Notes: a model not told the origin generated them from the letters alone. A stretch of 64,000 nt of DNA from Sorghum bicolor (GCF_000003195.3 NC_012870.2:24234501-24298500), one strand, 5' to 3'. Counted from the first letter of the stretch, positions 1 through 11,530 are shown. Program-made: numbers and translations.

Positions 1-99
1 ATGATTTTATCGAGACAGTATTGGAAACCAAAACAACGCTCTCACCATAAACATCGCATGTTCCCCTAGATTTGGGAAGTGGAAAAGTTGGTTGCTGTG

Positions 100-108
100 T
101 ATAAATAG
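100..108 (+). promoter_or_regulatory. TATA box upstream of the decayed transposon gene
   Basis: The motif TATAAATAG lies about 120 bases before the first ATG (228) of the reading frame that follows, a normal distance for a plant core promoter plus 5' leader. No other promoter element was identified. Assignment to the downstream pseudogene is by position only. Confidence 0.45.
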
Positions 109-227
109 CCCTGGACATTAGCCAATCTTCACCAAAGGCAGTTGCCATTTCTCGCCCAATGCAACATCTTCCTCCTTAAGCCACTAGCCACCTGAGCAAG
201 ATCCAAAAAACCAACATCAAGAGCCAA

Positions 228-1011
228 ATGGCCAGAGGCAACTCAAAGAAGATGTCAGAGATGATGTCCAAGGAATGGTGGAAATCCAAGTCCACCATGC
301 AGTCCATCAATGAGCTTGTCAAGATGGGAGTGCTGCACAACTAGGAATTCGATGGCTGGAGAGCACCGGTGGGAGAAAGCTTCCCCGACCCGAGACCCAG
401 AGAGATCGTAGTATTCAAAGATTTCTTTAAAAGAGGTTTTGGTGTCCTAGTTCATCCATTTCTCCAAGGGTTACTTCTGTACTATGAGATTGGGATCTAC
501 AATCTGCATCCCAACTTGATTCTTCTTATGACCATCTTTATCCATCTCTACGAAGCTTTTGCGGCTATAGAACCGTACTTCGACCTTTTCTGTTATCTTT
601 TCTACCTGAGGAAGAAGGGGCTCATGGGGGATCCAAGATTGCTAGTGGAGTATACCTCAATCTCAGAGATGGAATGAAAACCCATTATCTCAGCTGCCCC
701 TGGAATACCTCCTTGTTGGAGTTTCTACATCCGCGAGGAGCCCAATAGTGCCACTTTCTATGATGTCAGATACCAACTAGAGAAGAGAGTAAGCTAGACC
801 GACAGACCAGAGTACGACGGGTAGGTCGAGGAGCTGATGAACTTGATCTAGTGGCCTCACTTAGACGGACCAACAGTGGTCGGCAGCTTCATCTGCCGAA
901 AGATACAACCATATCAGAGGAGGGTCCATTCCGGGTATGAGTACCAAGGGAATGATGACACTACTCGAATGAAGGAGAGACTCAAGCAGGCAGAGATCCA
1001 TTGGCGGATCA
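228..1011 (+). pseudogene. Decayed PF04195-like ('putative gypsy type transposon') gene, 5' part
   Basis: From the ATG at 228 one frame runs with in-frame stops at 342-344 (TAG) and 675-677 (TGA) and further stops after 790. The stretch 369-677 contains the block RGFGVLVHPFLQGLLLYYEI followed by a NLHPNLILL-type segment and an EAFAAIEPYFDLF segment. This order (RGF..HPF, then a 'L.PN' line, then 'CEAF.G..P.F.L') is typical of the PF04195 family found in grass transposon-related genes. After the TGA the same frame still reads like the family (PGIPPCWSFYIREEP) up to the insertion point at 1011. The gene is cut there by the Copia element; its continuation starts at 11126. The protein's function is not known to me. 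Several stops make it a pseudogene. Confidence 0.6.
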
Positions 1012-1359
1012 TGTAAGTGCACTCAAGCCCTAGTTGTGGGTTTTGGTGATAATGACCACACAATTAGAGGACTAATGAGATTTGTTGAGATGACAAGCAG
1101 GTAAAATAAGAATGAGGGTAACACATGAGATGTGAGATGGCAAAAGCCCAATTACCAAATGATGTGGTGATGGACTCAAAGGCATTAAAATTATTTGATA
1201 TTTAATCTTGAGTTTAGGCTATGCCGCACTATAAAGAGGGATGCAAATTTAGTTGGTCTGAGGAAGATAGAGTGCTCAAGTATTAAAACTAAATCAAAAG
1301 AGAGACACTCTAGCACTTCACGAGCACGTAGAATAGTTTTTTTAAGACTTGTGGTGTTG

Positions 1360-1770
1360 GAAGTCCCGACGCGCGTCGGAACTGATGACGCATGTCGGAA
1401 GTGATGACGTTCGTCGGAAGTCCCGACACCTGGCCCTCTTGCTACCTCTGCTCGCGCTTGCGTCGGAAGTCCCGACGCGCGTCAAAACTGATGACGCATG
1501 TCAGAAGTGATGACGTTCGTCGGAAGTCCCGACACCTGGCCCTCTTGCTACCTCTACTCGCGCTTGCGTCGGAAGTCCCGACGTACGTCGGAACTGATGA
1601 CGTGTCGGAAGTGATGACATGTGTCAGAACTGATGACGCGTCGGAACTGATGACGTGCGTCGGAACTGATGACGTTGGCTGGTTTTGTATAGACTTCTGA
1701 CCAAGTGAACAGTGTTTTTAGTATATGTCGGAAGTCCCGAGATCCGCGTCGGAACTTCCGACGTAGATCT
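1360..1770 (+). repeat. Palindromic GTCGGAA/GACG repeat field in LTR U3
   Basis: About ten copies of variants of GTCGGAAGTCCCGACG and GTCGGAACTGATGACG stand head to tail; the first form is nearly self-complementary. A larger unit of about 106 bp (from 'gtcggaagtcccgacgcgcg' through 'cttgctacctct') occurs twice, near 1364 and 1466. The field lies upstream of the TATA box and is CpG-rich. It recurs at about 9817-10220 in the 3' LTR. Sirevirus LTRs are known for palindromic repeats upstream of the promoter; a regulatory role here is inference. Confidence 0.8.
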
Positions 1771-1794
1771 GAATGGTTAGTTTTTAGCTTCTTG

Positions 1795-1803
1795 TATAAA
1801 TAG
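1795..1803 (+). promoter_or_regulatory. TATA box of the 5' LTR, Copia copy 1
   Basis: TATAAATAG lies just downstream of the palindromic U3 field and upstream of a C/T-rich stretch. The same motif is at 10252-10260 in the 3' LTR. It marks the probable start of the retroelement transcript some 30 bases further on. Confidence 0.7.
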
Positions 1804-2478
1804 CTTTCTCGACGTTTCTAACCGTTAAGGACTCATTCTAATCAATTCACTCACGACCCCAACAGCTCTCAAGCTCTCAAGGCTCTTCTCTCCTCTCCCC
1901 TTTGCTCTAAACTTTGATTCCCTAAGGATTTGAGTGATAGGAGAGTAGATTGAGTGAGAAAATCATCTAGCAAGCTTGAGCACTTGAGTTTTTCGTCAAG
2001 CCGGTTGGATTTGCGTCTATTACTCTTGGGTTATTGGAACCCTAGCCGGCTAGGCGTCGTCCAAGAGCTCCCGATCTGTGGGAGGACCTTGGGAAGTTTG
2101 TATTACCCTTGATTCTCTAGTGAAGAACTCAAGTTTACCTTTGTGGTTGCTTGAGAGAGGCAAGGAGGTGAAAGAGACTCCGACCTTAGTGGTCACCTCA
2201 ACAACGAGGACGTACGCAAGCCTTAGTGGCGAGCCGAACCTCGGGATAAATCTTTGTGTCCCGTGTGCTTATTGTTGTTGTGATTACTTGAGATTACTTG
2301 TTCTTTGTTGTCTCTTTCTCTCTCGAGCCATTTCTTAGGTTTTGGTCCCGATCTACAAATTGTGGAAGTTCAAGGTCAAGGAAGCACTTGGTTTACTTCA
2401 TCTTACCACTATAAAGTGGGGTTGTAAGTTATTGCCTTCACAAAGTTTATTTAGGCACTTGTAGTTCATTTCCCGTAG

Positions 2479-2544
2479 GCGTCGGAACTTCTGACAGTTT
2501 GCGTCGGAACTTCTGACAGTTTGCGTTGAAACTTCTGACACTTT
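2479..2544 (+). repeat. 22-bp tandem repeat, three units, near the LTR 3' end
   Basis: Three successive units start GCGTCGGAACTTCTGACAG; the third is slightly diverged. They are followed by an inverted relative (GCGTCAGAAGTTCCGAC). The same arrangement recurs in the 3' LTR from about 10930. The motif shares the GTCGGAA core with the U3 palindromes. Confidence 0.85.
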
Positions 2545-2671
2545 GCGTCAGAAGTTCCGACCTGAACTGTCATAACTTCCGACAGTTGCTGACAAGTGAC
2601 TTTGAGTTATGTAGAAAATTAGTAGATACGCCTATTCACCCCCCTCTAGGCTTACCAAGGATCCTTACAAG

Positions 2672-2689
2672 TGGTATCAGAGCCGGTTA
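2672..2689 (+). promoter_or_regulatory. Primer-binding site (initiator tRNA-Met) of Copia copy 1
   Basis: TGGTATCAGAGCCGGTTA begins two bases after the 5' LTR end. TGGTATCAGAGC is the standard plant Copia primer site complementary to the 3' end of initiator methionine tRNA. It primes minus-strand cDNA synthesis. Confidence 0.9.
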
Positions 2690-2716
2690 CCTCGTGTGCG
2701 CTTCACCGCGTGAGGT

Positions 2717-5659
2717 ATGGAGGCCAGAGGAGGATCGAGCGGTGCAAAGTCTACGGAAGTCCGTCCGGAGGAAATGGGCTTGCATGACACTGACACTGAT
2801 AGCAGCCAAATCAGTGTATCGACAGCAAGCAATAACACACTTCCTCATCTCGAGCCTACCGATGGTGAAAGGGTTCTCGATGAAGAAGAGAAGAGAAAAA
2901 GGAAAGAAGCAAGAAAGCTGAAAAGAGAAGCAAGAGAAAAGAAGAAAGAGTGACAACGATTAGATGAGAAGAAAGCAAGAAAAGGAGCTAGAAGGCTCAA
3001 GAGAGAAGAAAGAAGAAAGAGAAGGGAAGCTAGGAAGAAGAAAGAAGAAGCCAAAGCTCCCAACACATCTTCTAGTGAGCTTTCTAGCAGCTCCGAAGAT
3101 GGTGATGATGATGAGTCCTATCAAGTGCATAGCAAGAAGGACAAGAAAGGAAAGGGCAAGAAGAACGACAACAACAAATATGCCGCCGTATCCTTTAACT
3201 ATTCTTCTTTGTCTATGACTAACCATGATCACAAGTCTTTTATTAATGTGCCTGCAGGGAAGTTACCTCATTTTGATGGGACTAACTTTGCCAAGTGGAA
3301 GCACTTGATGAGAGCTTATCTTATAGGTCTCCACCCTGGTTTTTGGGAGGTTGTTTGCAATGGGTTTGAGTCACCGATTGATCCCAAGAACCCAACATTA
3401 GAAGAGATGAGAATCATTCACCTCAATGGTCAAGCCACAAGTGTGTTGCTTAGTGCTTTGGATGGTGATGAGTACAATAGAGTGATTGGTGTTGACATTG
3501 CCAAGCAAATATGGGATACTTTGCACCTTGCACATGAAGGAGTTGACAAGGTAAGGTAGGCAAGAATTGATTTGATGATGGCCAAGCTGAACCGGTTTGT
3601 TATCTTGGATGGAGAAGGGCCACAAGAGATGTTTGATAGGTTGATGTCCTTGGTGGGCAAGATTAGAGGCTATGGTTGTGATGAGTTAGATGATCATAAG
3701 GTTGTCAAGATTATGTTGGAAGCTTATTCACCAAGAAATGAGACCGTAGTCACTCTAATTAGAGACAAGAAGAAGTTTGAGTACTTCACACCAAATGATG
3801 TACTTGGGAGAATTTTGACATTTGATATGCAAAGAGAAGAAGCAAATGAAAGAAAGAAGCTTGGTGAGCTGCAAGCAAAGCTAGAAGGCATCAAGATCAA
3901 CGATGGTGTAGCTCTCAAAGCCAACAAGTCAACTAAGCAACCCTCTACAAGCAAGTCCAAGTCCAACAAGCAAGCATCAACTAGCAAGCCCAAAGCACCA
4001 AAGCAACTCAAAGAAGTAGAGACAACATCATCATCAAGTGAAGATGAAAGTGATAGTGAACAATATGAGAAAGTGAAAGATGTTGCTCTCTTTTTGAGAA
4101 GATATCAAAAGGGACTCAAAAAGCAAGGTTACAAGGTAGTGAAGAGGAAGTTCCCAAATAAGAAGAAGAGACTATGCTACAATTGTGGAAGCACAGAACA
4201 TCTCATTGCTCAATGTCCTCATGAAATCGAAGACAACAATTACAAGAGAGATAAGAAAGAGAGCAAGATCGACTACAAAAAGAGCAAAAGACACATGGGA
4301 GAAGCTCACATTGGACATGAATGGGACTCAACAAAAGATAGCTTAAGTGAGGAGGATGAGAAGATTGCAACTGTGGCTATTCACAAGCCATCCTCCACAC
4401 CAAGGCTCTTCAACAACATGTTTGATGATGACTACTACTCCCCTTGCATTTGTCTTATGGCAAAGGGTGAGAAGGTAAAATCCAAATCCAAGCCTTCTCC
4501 CCCTAGTGACACATCTAGTAGTGATTTAAGTGATTGCTCTAGTGATGATGTGTCTAGTGATGAAGAAATTGATAACATAACTAAAAATTTGGATAGCAAG
4601 ACCAAACTGTTCATAACTAAGCTAATGGAGGATTTAGAGAGTGTTCAAGCTGATTTAGAATCTAGTGAAGAGACTCTTATCAAACAAGAGAACCTCTACA
4701 TTGCTAGCAAGGAAGCTCTTGCATTAGAGAGAAGTGAGGTGGAATCCTTGCACAATGCTTTGGCCAAAGAGCAAGGGGCCCATGCTATCACAAAGAAAGC
4801 AAATATTGCCCTCAAGCAAAAGTATTGTGACTTAGATGGAAAGTACAAGCAACTTGAGGAACAATATAGCATTCTTCGAGATAGCAACTCACATCCCTCT
4901 AAAGCAAAGGATGCCTCTATTCCCTCCACTAGTCAAGGTTGTGGAAAATGTTATAATCTTGATTTGAATGCTTATTCCACTAACCTTGCAAACATGGAGG
5001 CTATGAGAAAGGAGATTAATAGGCTTAATGAGATCATTAGTAAGAGTTGCTTGGGTGGTAAGGCTCAAGTGAATGACAAAAAGGCAAATGATCCAAAAGA
5101 GCCTCAATTCAAGCAAGGGAGACATCCCTCAATCAAGCATGGGCTTGGACACACAATAGGAGCTAAGACAAATGGAAGAAAGATAGTCAATGGCTATGAG
5201 TGTGTCAAGTTTGAAAGGAAGGGCAAAATTGGTGTAGAGTGGCCTGCACAGATTGTGACAGTACAACGTCCCCGAGCGGTAGTGCCACATAGTGGCTATA
5301 CCATGGTGAAGGGCGGTAATGTCACGCCCCACAAAAATGGGAAGGCTACCAATTTTGTTCCTGATCAAACTAAGCCCGAAAAGAAAGTAACATACAAGGA
5401 AAAGAAGATTTCCCAAAAGCCAAAGGAATTAATATGGGGAACTCCAAACAAGTATGCTTATCAACCAAAGGTCCATGCACCTCGACAAAGCTTGTCATCA
5501 TGCTTTGTGTTGAAAAGTAACAACCGTGGTGAAGTTGTTGCTAAGTATGTTGGCAAGGAGACCAATGTCTACAAGAATACTTCCATTTGGGTTCCTAAAA
5601 TACTTGTGACTAACATGCAAGGCCCCAAGTCTATTTGCGGACCTAAATCTAGCAACTAA
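2717..5659 (+). pseudogene. gag: gag of Copia copy 1, interrupted by stops
   Basis: The ATG at 2717 follows the primer site by 27 bases and opens the frame. The capsid-type region has a lysine/glutamate-rich N-terminus, a FDGTNFAKWKHLMRAYL block near 3270-3330 (DUF4219/UBN2-type retroviral gag), and a CX2CX4HX4C zinc knuckle (CYNCGSTEHLIAQC, 4175-4216). A long acidic and coiled-coil C-terminal part (about 4500-5100) is typical of Sirevirus gag. In-frame stops at 2951-2953 (TGA) and 3557-3559 (TAG) break it. The longest remaining piece is 3572-5659, ending TAA. The product would package RNA into cytoplasmic particles; this copy cannot make it whole. Confidence 0.9.
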
Positions 5660-5666
5660 ACTTGTT

Positions 5667-8600
5667 TTGCAGGCATACTCCTCCGGTGGATCAAGTTGGG
5701 TGCTTGATAGTGGATGTACAAATCACATGACCGGAGAAAAGAGTATGTTCCAATCATATACCCCAAAGGTGGACTCAAATGAGAATATTGTCTTTGGAGA
5801 TAATTCTAAGGGGGATGTGCTTGGTCTCGGTAAAGTTGCTATAACTCTTGAGCATTCAATTACAAATGTTTTGCATGTTGATTCGTTGAGTTACAATTTG
5901 TTGTCCGTTTCTCAATTGTGTGAGATGGGCTACAATTGTCTCTTTACAGATAAGGGTGTGGAAGTCTTTAGAAGGGAGGATTCCTCTATTGTCTTTATGG
6001 GTCATTTAAAGAATAAGCTTTACCTAGTTGATTTCAACAAAAGTAAAGCTAATCTTGAGACTTGTTTAGTGGCAAAATCTAGCATGGGTTGGCTTTGGCA
6101 TCGCCGACTAGCCCATGTTGGGATGAGGAACTTGGCCAAACTTCAAAAAGATGAACACATTCTTGGACTAACAAATGTTCACTTTGAGAAAGATAGGATA
6201 TGTAAAGCTTGTCAAGCCGGAAAGCAAGTTGGCGTACCTCACCCACCAAAGAGCATCATGACCACCACACAACCATTGGAGCTCATCCACATGGATCTCT
6301 TTGGACCGGTCGCCTACCTAAGTATTGGGGGTAACAAATATGGTCTTGTTATTGTTGATGACTATTCCCGTTTCACTTGGGTATTTTTCTTGTTTGATAA
6401 GTGCCAAGTTAGGGACAAGATGAAGACATTTGTTAGAAGAGCTCAAAAGGAGTTCGGACTCCCCATCAAGAAGATGAGAAGTGACAATGGGACCGAATTC
6501 AAGAACACTCAAGTTGAGGAATTCCTTGATGAAGAGGGCATCAAGCATGAGTTCTCAAGTCCATACACCCCTCAACAAAATGGTGTAGTCAAGAGGAAGA
6601 ATCAAACACTCATTGATATGGCAAGGACAATGCTAGATGAGTACAAGACTTTGGATCTATTTTGGTGTGACGCTGTCAACACCGCTTGTCACGCCATCAA
6701 TCGCCTCTACCTACACAAGAAGTTGAAGAAAACTTCATATGAGCTTCTAACCGGTAACAAACCAAAGGTGTCTTACTTTAGAGTGTTTGGGTGTAAGTGT
6801 TTCATACTTAACAAGAAACCCAAAACATCTAAGTTTGCACCTAAAGTTGATGAAGGTTTTCTTCTTGGTTATGGATCAAATGAGCATGCCTATCGTGTTT
6901 TCAACAAAACCTCTGGGAGAGATGAAATAGCGGTAGATGTGACATTTGATGAATCTAATGGCTCTCAAGTAGAGCAAGTTGATTCAAGTGTTGTAGGAAA
7001 GGAGAAGCCACCTTATGATGCAATCAAGCAACTGACTATTGGTGATATTAGGCCACAAGAAGATGAAGTTACTGATGTGGTGGTTTCCCATGCTGTTGAT
7101 GAACAAGTTTTCGCTAATGTACCTGATATTGAGGGGGAGCAAACCCCTATTGCAGCACAACGGAGTAGCAGTGCCACACCTAAGAGTGGTAGTGCTGCAT
7201 CCCCTCCAACAGCAGCAGCAAGTCCAACTCCAATTCGAGGACAAAACCTACAACCCATATTTGAAGAAGAAGAAGTTGAAAATTTAGAAAGTGACCAAGA
7301 GGCCATCGAGCATCCAAGACTCAAGCAAATCATTCAACGAGATCACCCCATCGACAACATCCTTGGGAGTCTTCGAAAGGGGGTATTGACACGTTCTCAT
7401 TTAGCAAATTTTTGTCAATATTACTCTTTTGTTTCTCCTATAGAACCAGTTAGGGTTGAAAAGGCTCTTGAAGATGAGGACTGGGTGATGGCCATGCAAG
7501 AAGAGTTGAACAACTTTGAAAGAAATCAAGTTTGGACATTGGTGGAAAGACCCAAGACGAACGTGATTGGCACCAAGTGGGTCTTCCGCAACAAGCAAGA
7601 TGAAAATGGAGTGGTGACTAGGAACAAAGCAAGATTGGTTGCTCAAGGATTCACTTAAGTAGAGGGCTTGGACTTTGAAGAAACATATGCACCAGTGGCA
7701 AGGCTTGAGGCAATCCGAATGCTTTTAGCCTTTGCTGCCCATCATAACTTCAAGCTATATAAAATGGATGTCAAAAGTGCATTTCTCAATGGCCCTATCC
7801 AAGAACTTGTCTATGTTGAGCAACCACCGGGTTTTGAAGATCCCAAATTCCCCAACCACGTCTACAAACTCCAAAAGGCGCTCTATGGGCTTAAGCAAGC
7901 ACCAAGAGCATGGTATGAATGCCTTAAGGTATTCTTGCTCAAACAAGGCTTTAAAATAGGCAAAGCTGATCCTACCCTTTTCACTCGCAAAGTCAATAAA
8001 GATATATTTGTGTGCCAAATATATGTCAATGACATAATATTTGGTAGTACTAACCATGAGTTTTGTGAGGAATTTAGTAGGATCATGACCAAGAGATTTG
8101 AGATGTCTATGATGGGTGAATTGAAGTTCTTTCTTGGTTTTCAAATCAAGCAATTGAAGGAAGGAACTTTCATTAGCCAAACTAAGTACACCCATGATAT
8201 GCTAAAGAAGTTTGACATGGCGAATGCAAAGCCCATCAAAACTCCCATGCCAGCCAATGGACATCTTGATCTCAATGAGGAAGGGAAAGCCATCGACCAA
8301 AAGGTATATCGCTCCTTGATTGGCTCTCTACTCTATTTGTGTGCATCTAGGCCCGATATTATGCTTAGTGTGTGCATGTGTGCTAGATTTCAAGCTAACC
8401 CAAAAGAGTGCCACTTAGTGGCTGTTAAGAGAATCTTGAGATATTTAGTACACACTCCTAAAGGCTCTAAGTTTGATCTACTTGGGTATTCGGATTCCGA
8501 TTACGCCGGTTGCAAAGTGGATCGAAAAAGCACTTCGGGGACATGTCAATTCCTTGGATGGTCCCTAGTGTCTTGGAGTTCTAAAAAGCAAAATTGTGTA

Positions 8601-8954
8601 GCCCTTTCCACCGCCGAGGCCGAGTATGTTGCAGCCGGTGCATGTTGTGCTCAACTACTTTGGATGAGGCAAACCCTTCGTGATTTCAGATGTCATTTTA
8701 CCAAAATCCCATTATTGTGTGACAATGAAAGTGCCATAAAGCTTGCAAACAATCCTGTAAGCCATTCAAGAACTAAGCACATAGACGTCTGACATCACTT
8801 CTTGAGAGACCACGAAGCCAAAGGAGATATCGAAATTCGCCATGTGAGCACCGAAAAGCAACTAGCCGATATCTTCACTGAGCCTCTTGATGAAACAAGG
8901 TTTTGTGCTTTGCGTAGTGAGCTAAATATACTTGATTCTCGTAACGTGGTTTGA
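5667..8954 (+). pseudogene. pol: pol (protease-integrase-RT-RNase H) of Copia copy 1, interrupted and catalytically altered
   Basis: Pol is in a different frame from gag. Order: protease motif LDSGCTNHMTG (Asp codon 5706); integrase zinc region HRRLAHVGM..CKACQAGK; integrase core with MDLFGP and RSDNGTEF; RT with [18 protein letters not shown]; and RNase H with STAEAEYVAAGAC. The frame is broken by TAA at 7656-7658 and TGA at 8790-8792; it finally closes at TGA 8952-8954. Two key residues are changed: the third integrase acid (family GVVERKN) is Lys at codon 6591-6593, and the RT motif YVDD is YVND (Asn codon 8028-8030). Both changes fit G-to-A transitions. No envelope-like ORF follows. Family identity is certain; inactivity follows from stops and residues. 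Confidence 0.92.
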
Positions 8955-9454
8955 AATTTAGCACACCATTGTTTGATCAACTAGTATCTAGGCAAAATGT
9001 TTGCAAAAAGGTTCATAATGCAGTTCAAAATGCTTTATCAAAAGAGAACTTGTATTTTATGGTCATTACTTGTTCTTGTTCATCTGTTGCTGACCATAAC
9101 ATGTTAAGTGTGTTGTATCCCTCTTTCTTCCTTTATCACTTTTTGGTGCTTGTTGCCAAAGGAGGAGAATGAGAGGGGGGTACAATTTTTTTTCTCTCCT
9201 TAGATGATTGTGTGCATACTTGTCATACGCATCATGTATATTCCTGTGACACTATGTGCAGCACCCCACAGAAGCATGGATGTAGAGGAAGCCCCATCAC
9301 TTAACTCTATATGTGAATTTTGGCCTCTTATGCAAGTTTGAGAATTCAATTCTCCATTCACATATTTAGGGGGAGTCTCTACACACATGACTTTAAAATC
9401 TCAGTTATACTTTAAATATTTTTGTAAGCTCTAGTTGTGTTGTCATCAATCACC
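8955..9454 (+). other. 3' untranslated region of Copia copy 1
   Basis: About 500 bases between the end of RNase H and the polypurine tract. No ORF with recognisable domains is present, so the optional third ORF seen in some Sireviruses is absent. Confidence 0.7.
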
Positions 9455-9467
9455 AAAAAGGGGGAGA
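9455..9467 (+). promoter_or_regulatory. Polypurine tract of Copia copy 1
   Basis: AAAAAGGGGGAGA abuts the 3' LTR (one T between). It is the RNase H-resistant primer for plus-strand DNA synthesis. Confidence 0.9.
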
Positions 9468-9468
9468 T

Positions 9469-11120
9469 TGTAAGTGCACTCAAGCCCTAGTTGTGGGTTT
9501 TGGTGATAATGACCACACAATTAGAGGACTAACGAGATTTGTTGAGATGACAAGCAGGTAAAATAAGAATGAGGGTAACACATGAGATGTGAGATGGCAA
9601 AAGCCCAATTACCAAATGATGTGGTGATGGACTCAAAGGCATTAAAATTATTTGATATTTAATCTTGAGTTTAGGCTATGCCGCACTATAAAGAGGGATG
9701 CAAATTTAGTTGGTCTGAGGAAGATAGAGTGCTCAAGTATTAAAACTAAATCAAAAGAGAGACACTCTAGCACTTCACGAGCACGTAGAATAGTTTTTTT
9801 AAGACTTGTGGTGTCGGAAGTCCCGACGCGCGTCGGAACTGATGACGCATGTCGGAAGTGATGACATTCGTCGGAAGTCCCGACACCTGGCCCTCTTGCT
9901 ACCTCTGCTCGCGCTTGCGTCGGAAGTCCCGACGCGCGTCAGAACTGATGACGCATGTCGGAAGTGATGACGTTCGTCGAAAGTCCCGACACCTGGCCCT
10001 CTTGCTACCTCTACTCGCGCTTGGGTCGGAAGTCCTGACGTACGTCGGAACTGATGACGTGTCGGAAGTGATGACATGTGTCAGAACTGATGACGCGTCG
10101 GAACTGATGACGTGCGTTGGAACTGATGACGTTGGCTGGTTTTGTATAGACTTCTGACCAAGTGAACAATGTTTTTAGTATATGTCGAAAGTCCCGAGAT
10201 CCGCGTCGGAACTTCCGACGTAGATCTGAATGGTTAGTTTTCAGCTTCTTGTATAAATAGCTTTCTCGACGTTTCTAACCGTTAAGGACTCATTCTAAGC
10301 AACTCACTCACGACCCCAACAGCTCTCAAGGCTCTTCTCTCCTCTCCCCTTTGCTCTAAACTTTGATTCCCTAAGGATTTGAGTGATAGGAGAGTAGATT
10401 GAGTGAGAAAATCATCTAGCAAGCTTGAGCACTTGAGTTCTTCGTCAAGCCGGTTGGATTTGCGTCTATTACTCTTGGGTTCTTGGAACCCTAGCCGGCT
10501 AGGCGTCGTCCAAGAGCTCCCGATCTATGGGAGGATCTTGGGAAGTTTGTATTACCCTTGATTCTCTAGTGAAGAACTCAAGTTTACGTTTGTGGTTGCT
10601 TGAGAGAGGCAAGGAGGTGAAAGAGACTCCGACCTTAGTGGTCACCTCAACAACGAGGACGTACGCAAGCCTTAGTGGCGAGCCGAACCTCGGGATAAAT
10701 CTTTGTGTCCCGTGTGCTTATTGTTGTTGTGATTACTTGAGATTACTTGTCCTTTGTTGTCTCTTTCTCTCTCAAGCCATTTCTTAGGTTTTGGTCCCGA
10801 TCTACAAATTGGTGGCAGTTCAAGGTCAAGGAAGCACTTGGTTTACTTCATCTTACCACTATAAAGTGGGGTTGTAAGTTATTGCCTTCACAAAGTTTAT
10901 TTAGGCACTTGTAGTTCATTTCCCGTAGGCGTCGGAACTTCTGACAGTTTGCGTCGGAACTTCTGACAGTTTGCGTTGAAACTTCTGACACTTTGCGTCG
11001 GAAGTTCTGACCTGAACTGTCATAACTTCCGACAGTTGCTGACAAGTGACTTTGAGTTATGTAGAAAATTAGTAGATACGCCTATTCACCCCCCCTCTAG
11101 GCTTACCAAGGATCCTTACA
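9469..11120 (+). repeat. 3' LTR of Copia copy 1
   Basis: Near-identical to 1012-2669 with the same ends, palindrome field, TATA box (10252-10260) and 22-bp repeats. It is followed directly by the target duplication GATCA (11121-11125). Many differences from the 5' LTR are C/T or G/A changes at CpG-type sites, for example in the GTCGGAA motifs. Confidence 0.95.
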
Positions 11121-11125
11121 GATCA

Positions 11126-11530
11126 ACAAGCTCTTCAATTTGTCTAATGCGAGCTATCCTCCGAGCAGCGACCGCATGCATGCATACAAGCTAGACCGAC
11201 CACTGCCCAAGGTAACCAAATACAATGTTTGTCTTGTTATTCGTACGCAATTGTTGAAATAACTGATCTCATGATGTGTGTTCAGCAGGTCAGAGATCTG
11301 GATAGGGCGACGATCTATGTCTTCTTTGCCCCTGGCATGGAGCAATCGATAGGTGTAGACCCACCCATGTAGAATGTAGCTCGGTGCTACATATATACTA
11401 GTAGCGATGAGGACACAGAGCAAAGGATGCCCGCAGCAGACGACCGAGCTACGGGGAAGAGGCCTATTGCTGCTGGGGCGTTGAGGAAGAAGGGAGATGC
11501 CCCATATTAGGCAGGGGGCCCATATTCCTT
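11126..11530 (+). pseudogene. Continuation of the PF04195-like gene after the Copia insertion
   Basis: Continuous with 1-1011 once the Copia element and one GATCA are discounted. A plausible intron runs from CAAG|GTAACC (about 11210) to a TTCAGCAG acceptor near 11285, as expected of a plant gene. No long ORF remains. About 11460-11510 reads like a basic C-terminal exon but is not recognisable. Assignment rests on continuity of target duplication rather than similarity. Confidence 0.45.

Larger units (their letters stand above)
1012..2669 (+). repeat. 5' LTR of Copia copy 1
   Basis: It starts TGTAAG and ends CTTACA, forming short inverted ends. It contains a palindrome-rich U3 (about 1360-1770), a TATA box at 1795-1803 and a 22-bp tandem repeat near its 3' end (2479-2544). 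It is 1658 bp against 1652 bp for the 3' LTR; differences are mostly single-base transitions plus a short indel near 1870. Confidence 0.95.
1012..11120 (+). mobile_element. Complete Copia (Sirevirus/Maximus-like) LTR retrotransposon, copy 1
   Basis: This 10.1-kb element has two LTRs (1012-2669 and 9469-11120) that begin TGTAAGTGCA and end CCTTACA. The 5-bp target duplication GATCA occurs at 1007-1011 and 11121-11125. A primer site complementary to initiator tRNA-Met follows the 5' LTR and a polypurine tract precedes the 3' LTR. Gene order is gag, protease, integrase, reverse transcriptase, RNase H, which defines Copia. The long gag with coiled-coil tail, palindrome-rich LTRs and PPT AAAAAGGGGGAGA fit the Sirevirus/Maximus lineage. 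The LTRs look roughly 98% identical by eye, so insertion was fairly recent, yet the coding region carries at least four premature stops and two altered catalytic residues. It is structurally complete but cannot be autonomous. Confidence 0.95.

Noticed and set aside
1392..1700. 102-residue ORF with SEVMTFVG/TDDV repeats in the LTR (also 9849-10157)
   Set aside because: It is a translation of the palindromic U3 repeats; both LTRs show it but it lies upstream of the TATA box.
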